Assembly: GCF_002929215.1 (NCBI RefSeq)
Contig: NZ_PJII01000007.1
Span: 111,246 to 175,245 of the forward strand
DNA from: Arthrobacter sp. ZGTC412
GTDB taxonomy: Bacteria > Actinomycetota > Actinomycetes > Actinomycetales > Micrococcaceae
Reading direction: 5' to 3'
DNA: 64,000 bases
Shown here: positions 47,550 to 55,188 of the stretch, piece after piece
Numbering within the stretch: position 1 is the stretch's first letter
How the letters are laid out: every line of letters starts with the position of its first letter
Made by a program: the position numbers and the translations under genes
Notes under the pieces: model-generated
The model's database searches: none
What the model saw: only the letters and a program-made list of their open reading frames with translations
What the model was told of the DNA's origin: nothing

Positions 47550-48886
47550 TAGACGCTCACAGTGTTGGGGGTGCTCTTAGTGGCTTCCTCAGCAAGTTGC
47601 CGTTCGTGCTTGCCCCAGGTCTCCCTGGTGGCCAGGGCTGCCCAGAGACCGATGGCAGCGTAGAAGCTGAAAAGCAGGGCCGGGCCCATCCAGCCCAGGG
47701 CGACGAACAACAGTGTGGTGATGAAGGGGGTGAACCCGGATACCATCGCGGAGATTTGGTAGGCCAGCGAGGCGCCGGAGGAGCGGGTCTTGGCCTGGAA
47801 GAGCTCCGGGAACCAGGGGCCCTGGGCACCGGCCAGCGAGTTCTGGCAGACGGCGTAGGAGATGGCCACCGTGATGATGATGGCGATGAACATGCCGGTG
47901 TTGACCAGCAGGAACATGGGGATCCCGAAGAGCAGGGCGAAGGCCGTGGACCAGACGTACAGCGGCCGGCGCCCGATCCTGTCCGTCAGCCGGGCCCAGG
48001 CGGCCGTAGCAAAGATGCCGATTGCGGAGGCGATGCAGAGAGCCACGAGGGTTTCGGTCTTGTTCGCGAGCTGCTCGGTGTGCAGGTAGGAAATCATGTA
48101 AGTGATGGAGACGGCGTAGCCGGCAGTCTCGGCGATGCGCAGGCCGATTCCCTTGACGATGTTGCGCCAGTCGGTCTTGATGACCTCGACAATGGGGGAT
48201 TTTACGATGGCGCCGCTTTCCTTGACCTCGTCAAAGACCGGGGACTCGGGGACTTTGGCGCGGATGATCAGTCCGACGGCAACCAGCACGATGCTGGCCA
48301 GGAATGGAACGCGCCAGGCGAGTTCGCCGCCGAGGTTCACGCTCACCAGGAAGACGAGGTTGGCGAGCAGGAGCCCCACCGGGAAGCCGGCCTGGACGAT
48401 GCCGGTGTACTTGCCCTTGGATTTCCAGGGTGCATGCTCGTAGCTCATCAGGATGGCACCGCCCCATTCAGCGCCGAACGCGAGGCCTTGGACGATGCGG
48501 ACAAACACCAGCAGTGCGGGAGCCAGCAGGCCCACTTGCTCGTAGGTCGGCAGCAATCCGATGAGGAATGTGGCAACACCCATGAGGATCAGCGAAGCCA
48601 CGAGCACGGGCTTGCGGCCTACCTTGTCCCCGAGGTGCCCGCCAATGACTCCGCCAATGGGGCGGGCCGCGAAGCCAACGCCGAGGGTGGCGAAGGCGGC
48701 AAGGGTGCCGGTGACGGGGTCGCCGGTGGGGAAGAAGGCCGTTCCGAAATACAGCGCAGCGGCGGTGCCGAAGCCGATGAAGTCGTAGGTCTCGATGACT
48801 GCGCCGACCCCTGAACCGACTGCAACACGCTTCGCGTCCTTGGTGCCATGCACATGGCCGCGCATTTTGAGAGCTTCGTTGCTCAT
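47549..48886 (-). CDS. MFS permease, metabolite:H+ symporter (MHS) family
   Basis: 445 residues from ATG 48886, AAGGGA upstream. Twelve membrane helices; starts 'RVAVGSGVGAVIETYDFIGFGTAAALYFGTAFFP' as in ProP/shikimate-type symporters; motif A 'GGHLGDKVGRKPVL' and its repeat 'LTDRIGRRPLYV'; 'GLAFGAEWGGAILMSYEHAP'. MHS members carry carboxylates, betaines or polyol acids with protons. Being first in the transketolase operon, it probably imports the substrate of this pathway. Confidence 0.92.
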   Translation of the reverse strand: MSNEALKMRGHVHGTKDAKRVAVGSGVGAVIETYDFIGFGTAAALYFGTAFFPTGDPVTGTLAAFATLGVGFAARPIGGVIGGHLGDKVGRKPVLVASLILMGVATFLIGLLPTYEQVGLLAPALLVFVRIVQGLAFGAEWGGAILMSYEHAPWKSKGKYTGIVQAGFPVGLLLANLVFLVSVNLGGELAWRVPFLASIVLVAVGLIIRAKVPESPVFDEVKESGAIVKSPIVEVIKTDWRNIVKGIGLRIAETAGYAVSITYMISYLHTEQLANKTETLVALCIASAIGIFATAAWARLTDRIGRRPLYVWSTAFALLFGIPMFLLVNTGMFIAIIITVAISYAVCQNSLAGAQGPWFPELFQAKTRSSGASLAYQISAMVSGFTPFITTLLFVALGWMGPALLFSFYAAIGLWAALATRETWGKHERQLAEEATKSTPNTVSV

Positions 48887-48955
48887 GGTGGTTCCCTTCC
48901 GAATAGCGACTAAGGAAAACCTGCCGCTGTCGACTGTTAACGATGGTACCTCTCC

Positions 48956-49030
48956 AGTGTGACCTTCATCATGAACACTGTCAACAGTCAACTTAGAGGG
49001 TTGACTGTTGACAGTTGGATTCCGTAGTGT
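48956..49030. promoter_or_regulatory. Divergent promoters with two GntR operators
   Basis: Operators ACTGT-CA-ACAGT (48977-48988) and ACTGT-TG-ACAGT (49004-49015). Toward the permease: -35 TTGACA (48984-48979), 17 bp, -10 CACACT (48961-48956). Toward the SDR: -35 TTGACT (49001-49006), 18 bp, -10 TAGTGT (49025-49030). Each operator covers a -35 or spacer, as expected for repression. A partial third copy (ACTGTTAACGAT) is at 48933. Confidence 0.75.
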
Positions 49031-49094
49031 GGTCCGTATCACTGCTGCACCTGGGACTGAAGTCCGATGTTGTGCGAAACACCAAGGAGCAATC

Positions 49095-49868
49095 ATGACC
49101 ACCATCCAGCGCACCGCCGTCCTCACCGGGGCAACCTCGGACAGGGGGATTGGCATCACTACCGCCCGCCGCTACGCCAGTGAAGGCTGGGCGGTAGTCA
49201 TCCTGGACCTCGACGGCGAGAAGTCAGCAAAGGTCGCCGCCGAAATCGGCAACGAGTTCAACGTCCCGGCATTCGGTCACGAGATCGACGTCGCGAATGA
49301 AGCCTCGGTCACCGCCGCCCAGGCCGCAGTTGCCGCCGAGGTCACTGCCGGCAACCTGCCGCCCGTGGGTGCCCTCGCCAACATCGCCGGAATCACTTCC
49401 CCGCTTCCGTTCCTGGAGACCACTTTGGAACTGTGGCACAAGGTGATGGACGTGAACGCAACGGGCACCTACCTGGTGACCAAGGCATTCCTGCCGGACA
49501 TGATCGACAACGGCTGGGGCCGGATCGTCAACATGTCTTCGGTTTCCGCCCAGCGCGGCGGCGGGGTGTTCGGCAAGGTCCCGTACTCCGCGGCCAAGGC
49601 AGCCATCCTCGGCTTCACCAAGGCCCTGGCGCGGGAACTTGGAGCCACCGGTGTCACCGTTAACGCCATCACACCTGGTGCCGTGGATACCAATATCCGC
49701 GTCGGCAGCACCGAGGAACAGGAAGCCGCGATCAACGCCGGTATTCCCCTGGGCCGGAACGCCACCACGGACGAAGTGGCTGCTGTCATCACCTTCCTGT
49801 CCTCCGAAGACTCGGCGTACCTCACCGGCACCACCATCGACATCAACGGCGGAAGCCACCTCCACTAA
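49095..49868 (+). CDS. Short-chain dehydrogenase/reductase (classical SDR)
   Basis: 257 residues from ATG 49095, AAGGAG upstream. NAD(P) motif 'TGATSDRGIG' (11-20), 'NIAGI', catalytic Ser in 'IVNMSSVSAQ', Tyr164 and Lys168 ('VPYSAAKAAI'), and the C-terminal 'LTGTTIDINGGSHLH'. An Asp after the second strand ('VILDLDG') suggests NAD. Shares the operator region with the permease-transketolase operon, so it likely oxidises the imported compound before the transketolase step (inference). Confidence 0.92.
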   Translation: MTTIQRTAVLTGATSDRGIGITTARRYASEGWAVVILDLDGEKSAKVAAEIGNEFNVPAFGHEIDVANEASVTAAQAAVAAEVTAGNLPPVGALANIAGITSPLPFLETTLELWHKVMDVNATGTYLVTKAFLPDMIDNGWGRIVNMSSVSAQRGGGVFGKVPYSAAKAAILGFTKALARELGATGVTVNAITPGAVDTNIRVGSTEEQEAAINAGIPLGRNATTDEVAAVITFLSSEDSAYLTGTTIDINGGSHLH

Positions 49869-49919
49869 AAGCCCCGGCAGCGAAAGCCCACTGGCATGAG
49901 GACGGAGCAGGGCAGCGGG

Positions 49920-50195
49920 ATGAAGCCGTATCGCTACCATGACTGGAGCCGACTGATTGGAGCGCCGGTGGAGGTCCGAAAGGACTTCGAGATTGTGCGG
50001 GCCGGCACCGTGGATGACGCCATGGCGGATTCGTCTGCCTTATGGCTTGCCGCGGACGCAACGGGCGGCAGGGCCCTCTTCACTGCCGCAGAGGGTTACG
50101 AGGTGTGGATTCGGCCGCAAAAGCTCAGCGGAAAGCTCTGTTTCAAAATGGCAGCTGCCCAACTGTCCGGGTCCCACCCGGGCGCGTCCCGGTAA
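49920..50195 (+). CDS. Uncharacterised 91-aa protein, DWSRL family (copy B)
   Basis: ATG 49920 (an in-frame ATG at 49896 has no ribosome site). The core 'YHDWSRLIGAPVEVRKDFE', then 'AGTVDDAMADSSALWLAADATGGRALFTAAEGYEVW' lines up with the gene at 7575-7835 almost without gaps. No signal or membrane segment. Unknown function. Confidence 0.6.
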   Translation: MKPYRYHDWSRLIGAPVEVRKDFEIVRAGTVDDAMADSSALWLAADATGGRALFTAAEGYEVWIRPQKLSGKLCFKMAAAQLSGSHPGASR

Positions 50196-50246
50196 GCAGG
50201 CCAGGCGGGGGTGGGTTTCCCGGCGCGCGCTTCCTACACTGGGGTG

Positions 50247-50687
50247 ATGATCACAGTCACTGGAAGTGTGGAAACCAGGCTCCCCGCTGAGCAGGCCTTT
50301 GCCTACATGCGGGAGTTCGAAAACACCAGCGAGTGGGACCCCAGCACCCCGGTAATGGACAAACTGACGCCTGGTCCGGTGGCTGTGGGACACAGGTACC
50401 ACGCCGAGTCCGAATTCCGGGGCAAGCGCCAGACCCTTGAGTACGAGGTCATCGAACTGACCGCGAACCACATCAAGCTCCGTGGCGAGAACAAAACAGT
50501 CACAGCGTTCGACTGCATCGATGTCAGTCCCGCCGGAGGGGGCTCGGTGGTCAAGTACACCGCCGAGTTCAGCATCAAGGGCCCGGCAAAGATCATTCAG
50601 CCGTTGCTGAAGCCGGCCTTCATGTCACTGCGCGACCCCGCCTTGAGTGGAATCAGGGACACCCTCAACGCGCGTGCCCTGACCTAA
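50247..50687 (+). CDS. SRPBCC-family (polyketide cyclase/START-like) protein
   Basis: 146 residues. 'VTGSVETRLPAEQAFAYMREFENTSEWDPSTPVMDKLT', 'VGHRYHAESEFRGKRQTLEYEVIEL' and 'KYTAEFSIKGPAKIIQPLLKPAF' follow the helix-grip pattern of SRPBCC proteins, which bind hydrophobic ligands. TACACT lies six bases before the ATG, so the mRNA is probably leaderless. Stands alone. Confidence 0.8.
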   Translation: MITVTGSVETRLPAEQAFAYMREFENTSEWDPSTPVMDKLTPGPVAVGHRYHAESEFRGKRQTLEYEVIELTANHIKLRGENKTVTAFDCIDVSPAGGGSVVKYTAEFSIKGPAKIIQPLLKPAFMSLRDPALSGIRDTLNARALT

Positions 50688-50712
50688 GGCACTACGTCCG
50701 GGAGCAGGCCTG

Positions 50713-51615
50713 CTAGGAAAGTTCGGACAGACGCGTGCACACGTCCCATAAGCGCCTGCGGGCTTCAGGATCAGAGCCCATGCCCGGCGTCGGAATCTCC
50801 TGCCGCTTGGTCCAAAGCTTCCCTGAGACCTCCGATGCTTCGGGCGAGGTGGCAAGCCAGACTGCTGTGTCAGCGGCCCTTTCGGCAGGGGCGCCGAAAG
50901 TGTTGGTGACCCAGCGGAACGGGCCCCCTACGTCCTGAAGCAGTGCGGTGTTCTTGACGAGGCCCGGATGCACCGCGTTTGCCACCACACCCGTGCCGCG
51001 CAGTCGTTCTGCGAACTCTTGAGTAAGCAGGACGCGGGCGAGCATGGTGGGCGGCGTCGAGCGAAGGTAGCTGTATTTGCCCTTTGCCGTCTGAAGGTCG
51101 TCGAAGTTGAGCGTGGCGTTGCCGTATCTTGAGGCGACGTTCACTATTCGTGCTGGAGCCCAAGCCCGAGCCGAAGCGGGCCCGCCTGCGGTTCCCGGGT
51201 TTGCGTTCCCGGTGGCGGCTGCGCGCTTGAGCGCATCGAGCAGCAGGTTGGTCGCCAGGAAGTAGGCCATCACGTTTGTGGCGAAAGTCAGTTCGAGCCC
51301 GTCCGGAGTGACGTGGCGTTCCTTGCGGAAGACACCGGCGGCATTAACAAGCACATCCAGCTTGTCGTGGCGGGACAGGAAATCGGACGCCGCCCTCCGG
51401 ATTGAGGATTGGACCGAGAGGTCACAGGCCAGCGGCTCGAGCCGGGCGTCCGGAACCAGCGTGCTGATGCCTGCCATTGCCGCCTCCGCCCGGGCAACCG
51501 AACGTCCAACAACAACGACGGCGGCACCCTCCCGTGCCAAACCGGCAGCTACCGCTTTACCCAGGCCGCCCGTCGCGCCAGTGACCAGCGCCAACCGCCC
51601 CTCCATTGATCCCAT
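50713..51615 (-). CDS. SDR-family protein with altered catalytic residues
   Basis: 300 residues, ATG 51615 with AGGAGG. Rossmann motif 'LVTGATGGLGKAV', 'LVNAAGVFR', and 'IVNVASRYGN' as in retinol-dehydrogenase-like SDRs. Where relatives have R-S-Y-x3-K-L-A-N, this protein reads 'RSTPPTMLARVLLT', so Tyr is Thr and Lys is Met. It may bind NAD(P) without the usual hydride transfer. Divergent from the TetR gene with a palindromic operator between them. Confidence 0.82.
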   Translation of the reverse strand: MGSMEGRLALVTGATGGLGKAVAAGLAREGAAVVVVGRSVARAEAAMAGISTLVPDARLEPLACDLSVQSSIRRAASDFLSRHDKLDVLVNAAGVFRKERHVTPDGLELTFATNVMAYFLATNLLLDALKRAAATGNANPGTAGGPASARAWAPARIVNVASRYGNATLNFDDLQTAKGKYSYLRSTPPTMLARVLLTQEFAERLRGTGVVANAVHPGLVKNTALLQDVGGPFRWVTNTFGAPAERAADTAVWLATSPEASEVSGKLWTKRQEIPTPGMGSDPEARRRLWDVCTRLSELS

Positions 51616-51751
51616 CCCTGCCTCCTCAGCACCTTGGAGTGTGTGCCTACGGGTGGCTCCGCTGCCGGGAGCCCGCCCGGCGCCTTCAGATTACGCCTCC
51701 AAGGCGGCCCGTCCCACCACGCGTTGGGCTGAAACTACGCAGGACGTGCCA

Positions 51752-51777
51752 CGGTAGGTAGACTGGTCTACCTACCG
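51752..51777. promoter_or_regulatory. TetR operator, 26-bp perfect palindrome
   Basis: Arm CGGTAGGTAGAC, two-base centre TG, and its exact complement. It contains a TAGACT that could be the tetR -10. Sits 16 bp before the tetR start and 137 bp from the divergent SDR. Confidence 0.85.
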
Positions 51778-51792
51778 CCCCAAGGAGTGCCC

Positions 51793-52383
51793 GTGACCCC
51801 GTCAGCAGTGTCAGGCAGGAAGTCCGCCCGCGATCTGTTGCTAGCGGCAGCAGCACGGCTCTTTTACGCCCAAGGTGTCGGAGCTACCGGCATCGACGCC
51901 ATCACCGCTGAAGCAGGGGTGGCAAAAAAGAGCCTGTACAACAACTTTTCTTCCAAGTCCGATCTGGTCCGTGCCTACCTCGACGCCCGGCACGAGGAGT
52001 GGCTAGGCCTCTACCGGGCGCGCGTGGACACCGCCCCCGGACCAAGGGAACGCGTGCTGGCCATCTTTGACGCCTACCTCGATCACGCGCACTTTGCCTA
52101 TGCGAACGGATTTCGGGGGTGCGGCCTGCTCAACGCCGCGGCGGAATTGCCGGCCGGCAGCCCGGGCCGTTTGGCAGTGCGGCGCCACAAGGAAGAAGTC
52201 GAAGACCTCCTCGCAGCTCATTTGGCGGAGCTGCTCCCGGGCCAGGAAGAGCGCCGGACAAGGCTCGCCAGTCATCTGGCCTTCCTGCTCGAAGGCGCCA
52301 TGGTCCGCGCGGGCCTTGAAGGCGGGGATACCAGACTCCTCGAGGGCCGCACCATCGCCGCGCAGTTGATGGACGAGCTGTGA
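51793..52383 (+). CDS. TetR-family transcriptional regulator
   Basis: 196 residues from GTG 51793 (AAGGAG five bases upstream; the GTG at 51787 overlaps that site). Helix-turn-helix 'VGATGIDAITAEAGVAKKSLYNNFSSKSDLVRAYL', then a helical ligand domain ('GCGLLNAAAELPAGSPGRLAVRRHKEEVEDLLAAHLAE'). Its stop overlaps the exporter start by 3 bp. It likely represses itself and the exporter through the adjacent palindrome. Confidence 0.92.
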   Translation: MTPSAVSGRKSARDLLLAAAARLFYAQGVGATGIDAITAEAGVAKKSLYNNFSSKSDLVRAYLDARHEEWLGLYRARVDTAPGPRERVLAIFDAYLDHAHFAYANGFRGCGLLNAAAELPAGSPGRLAVRRHKEEVEDLLAAHLAELLPGQEERRTRLASHLAFLLEGAMVRAGLEGGDTRLLEGRTIAAQLMDEL

Positions 52384-53492
52384 CGGCTTCGACCGGCCAC
52401 ATGTCCGGTCCGTTGTGGGGCGCCGTTTTTGTGCTCGCCGCCTCGGTGCTCTGGGGCACCACGGGAACGGCTGCCACTTTTGCTCCCGAGGTCAGTCCGT
52501 TGGCCATCGGTGCGGTTGCGATGGGAGTTGGCGGGTTGCTGCAGGCTCTGTACGCGGCCCACCCGGTCCGCGCGCAATGGCGGCGCCTCCTGGAGCGATG
52601 GCCGCTGGTGTCCCTGGGGGCGCTGGCGGTTGCTGTATATCCCCTGGCCTTTTACAGCTCGATGCATCTTGCCGGTGTGGCCGTGGGGACTGTGGTTTCC
52701 ATTGGCTCGGCCCCGTTGGCTGCAGCGGTGATCGAACGCGTTGCTGACCACAAGCCGCTTACCCGCCGCTGGATGGTGGGAGCACTGCTCGGCGTGGGGG
52801 GCGCGGTGCTGTTGTCGTTTGCCGGGCAGCGGCACGACGGCGGCGGCGCAGGTGCCGCGGCAGAGAACTGGTGGACACCGGCGGGCATAGCCCTGGGCCT
52901 CGTCGCCGGCATCACCTACGCCCTCTATTCGTGGGCGGCCCACCGCCTCATCGGCAGTGGCGTTTCCTCCCGGGCCACTATGGGAACCGTCTTCGGGGCT
53001 GGCGGGGTGCTGCTGATGCCCGTCCTGTTTCTCACCGGCCGCCCGCTCGCTGAGTCCTGGACGAACTTCACCGTGGGGGCCTACATGGCCCTCGTTCCCA
53101 TGTTTGCCGGGTACGTTCTGTTCGGGTGGGGATTGGCACGGGTGCGTGCCAGTACGGCCACGGGTCTTTCGCTGGTGGAGACCGTGGTGGCAGCGGCATT
53201 GGCTGTGTTGGTGGTGGGGGAACGGCTGCCGGCAGCGGGCTGGGTCGGAGCCGGGACCGTTCTGGCGAGCCTGTTCTTCCTGGTTCCACGTGCTTCAGCG
53301 CAGGGCCAACAACACCAAAACAACACGGAGCTACGTCGGCTGCCCTCCCCGCCTGCGCCGGCCCAGGGGATGCTTGTGCAGAGCGAGGCAGGCGCCGAAA
53401 GCCATCAGCAGAAACCCGGTGACAGCGATACCGATGACCTGGCCGCTGAGGCCCGCGACGAAAAGGACAAGGCCGAGCAAGCCCGCGGCTGA
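52380..53492 (+). CDS. EamA/DMT-family transporter with overprinted C-terminal tail
   Basis: 370 residues, GTG start. Ten membrane helices in two EamA repeats ('GAVFVLAASVLWGTTGTAATF' start; 'GIALGLVAGITYALYSWAAHRLIG' second repeat; last helix 'GAGTVLASLFFLVP'). The final ~54 codons are hydrophilic ('AEARDEKDKAEQARG') and lie wholly antisense to the DUF3040 gene. Metabolite or drug export is likely given the TetR partner; the substrate is unknown. Confidence 0.88.
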   Translation: MTASTGHMSGPLWGAVFVLAASVLWGTTGTAATFAPEVSPLAIGAVAMGVGGLLQALYAAHPVRAQWRRLLERWPLVSLGALAVAVYPLAFYSSMHLAGVAVGTVVSIGSAPLAAAVIERVADHKPLTRRWMVGALLGVGGAVLLSFAGQRHDGGGAGAAAENWWTPAGIALGLVAGITYALYSWAAHRLIGSGVSSRATMGTVFGAGGVLLMPVLFLTGRPLAESWTNFTVGAYMALVPMFAGYVLFGWGLARVRASTATGLSLVETVVAAALAVLVVGERLPAAGWVGAGTVLASLFFLVPRASAQGQQHQNNTELRRLPSPPAPAQGMLVQSEAGAESHQQKPGDSDTDDLAAEARDEKDKAEQARG

Positions 53493-53627
53493 ACCGTAGT
53501 AGAAGCCTGCCCTGAACCGGCGTGAGGGGTAGCCGGAGAGCAGCTCCATCGCCAGGTGGGGATCGTCGGCGATCAGCCCGAGTTCCAGCTCCTTGAGGAG
53601 CCTCCGCTCCTCCTCGGACATTGGCAT
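53331..53627 (-). CDS. DUF3040 family small membrane protein
   Basis: 98 residues, AAGGGCG before the ATG. 'MPMSEEERRLLKELELGLIADDPHLAMEL' is the DUF3040 N-terminus, followed by two helices ('AGFYYGSAAGLLGLVLFVAGLSG', 'VIGIAVTGFLLMAFGACLAL') and a basic tail. Its last 162 bp overlap the 3' end of the DMT gene on the opposite strand. Actinobacterial family of unknown role. Confidence 0.85.
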   Translation of the reverse strand: MPMSEEERRLLKELELGLIADDPHLAMELLSGYPSRRFRAGFYYGSAAGLLGLVLFVAGLSGQVIGIAVTGFLLMAFGACLALHKHPLGRRRRGGQPT

Positions 53628-53710
53628 TGGACGCCCTTGAATCTAAATCGGGAGTATCGATATGACCGTAGGATTCTTGTCCGGTTGAGTCAAGAGTGTG
53701 GGGCTCCGGC

Positions 53711-54757
53711 CTAGCGCCGTCGTAGTTCTGCGAACTCCAGCGAGGGAACGATGGCGCCCGCGTCCCGCTCCACAAAGTTAGTGCCCGGCGGGACAACGTC
53801 ATCGATGGCGTCCAGCACGGACTCACCCAGCCGAACTTCGGCCGCCTTCAGATACGCCGCCAAGTGCTCTTCGCTGCGCGGCCCAATGATCACGCTGCTG
53901 ATGGCCGGATGCGCCAACGCGAAGCCGATGGAGAGGTCAACCAGCGAAACCTCCAGCTTGTCGGCCAGCCGGGCCAGCGCATCCGCGGCGTGCAGCTTGC
54001 GCTCGCTGGAGGGGCCGGAGATGTCATAGCGGCCGGGAAGGGAGTGCACCCGGGTGGGCGCCTTTCCGGACTCCAGGACGAAGCTGCCGGACAGCCAGCC
54101 GCCGGCCAGTGGTCCGTACGCCAGCACGCCGAGGGCGTACTGCTGGGCGATGGGGAATACGTCGCGTTCGTTGGCGCGCACCAGCATCGAGTACGGCACC
54201 TGGTTGCCCAGCGGCGGGATCAGGTGGTTGGTGGTGGCGAGCCACTGCGCCTCCACCAGCTGCGCCGGAGTGAACACCGAAGTGCCGTAGTAAAGGATCT
54301 TTCCCTGCCGGATCAGGTCATTGAGGGTGGTGATGGTTTCAAGGACGTCGGTGTTGTAGTCCGGCCGGTGCGCCTGGTACAGGTCGATGCGGTCAGTCTG
54401 CAGGCGGCGGAGGCTGCCCTCCACGGCTTGGGTGATCCACCGCCGGGAGTTGCCGGCGTGGGCAGGGTTGGGGCTCATCTGGCCGTGGAACTTGGTGGCG
54501 AGGAAGACGTCGTCGCGGCGGCCCCGAAGTGCGCGGCCCACCACCTGTTCCGATTCACCCTGGGAGTAGACATCGGCAGTATCTATGGCGGTGATGCCCG
54601 AGTCGAGCGCGGACTGAATGATCCGGATGCTCTCCTCCGCTCCGGTGGGAGCGCCGGGGGGCCCACCGGTTCCCTCGCCGAAGTTCATGGTGCCGAGGGT
54701 CAGCGGGCTGATAGGGGTGCCTGATCGCCCGAACACCCGCAGTTCGCTGAGGCTCAT
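53711..54757 (-). CDS. Aldo/keto reductase
   Basis: 348 residues from ATG 54757 with AGGAGA. AKR barrel: 'LTLGTMNFGEG', catalytic Asp/Tyr 'AIDTADVYSQGESEQVVGRAL', Lys in 'VFLATKFHGQM', His in 'IDLYQAHRPD', and a C-terminal cofactor segment 'SSVIIGPRSEEHLA'. All four tetrad residues are present. NADPH-dependent reduction of an aldehyde or ketone; substrate unknown. Confidence 0.92.
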   Translation of the reverse strand: MSLSELRVFGRSGTPISPLTLGTMNFGEGTGGPPGAPTGAEESIRIIQSALDSGITAIDTADVYSQGESEQVVGRALRGRRDDVFLATKFHGQMSPNPAHAGNSRRWITQAVEGSLRRLQTDRIDLYQAHRPDYNTDVLETITTLNDLIRQGKILYYGTSVFTPAQLVEAQWLATTNHLIPPLGNQVPYSMLVRANERDVFPIAQQYALGVLAYGPLAGGWLSGSFVLESGKAPTRVHSLPGRYDISGPSSERKLHAADALARLADKLEVSLVDLSIGFALAHPAISSVIIGPRSEEHLAAYLKAAEVRLGESVLDAIDDVVPPGTNFVERDAGAIVPSLEFAELRRR

Positions 54758-55188
54758 CTCCGGTCTCCTCCGATTTTGTGCGGCACGTTGCTTCCATTGC
54801 GTGCCCTCGATCGTCACGAGGCTACACAGATTGGCCGTACTCCGGCGGATTCCCGCCGCAGGGCTTAGCTTTTCGACTTCCGGAGTAACGCACGGGCCCG
54901 GGTATGACGTTTTGTGGAGCACGGTGAGGGCAGAACATCACTTATAAGGGTCATTGCACACCCAGCAGCGACACCCAACTCCCCAACCGGACCCCGCCTT
55001 GGTGATCCCGCAAAACCAGTGTTTTCAGGAAGAAGCGAGCTCTGAAACGCTGTAACGGGTTGCTCCGGTTTCGCCTCTGAGCCGCCCTGCAATAATCTGA
55101 ACCAACGGTTGTGCGGGGGTGCAAACGCCCGGTGCAACAGGCAGCACTGTAAGTTCGGGCCACATCACACCAGACGAGGCGGACACGC
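54758..55188. other. 431-bp intergenic region between aldo/keto reductase and malQ
   Basis: No frame with typical codon use. It must hold the divergent promoters for both genes, but I find no convincing -35/-10 pair or palindrome; GAGGCGG before the malQ ATG is its likely ribosome site. Confidence 0.5.
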
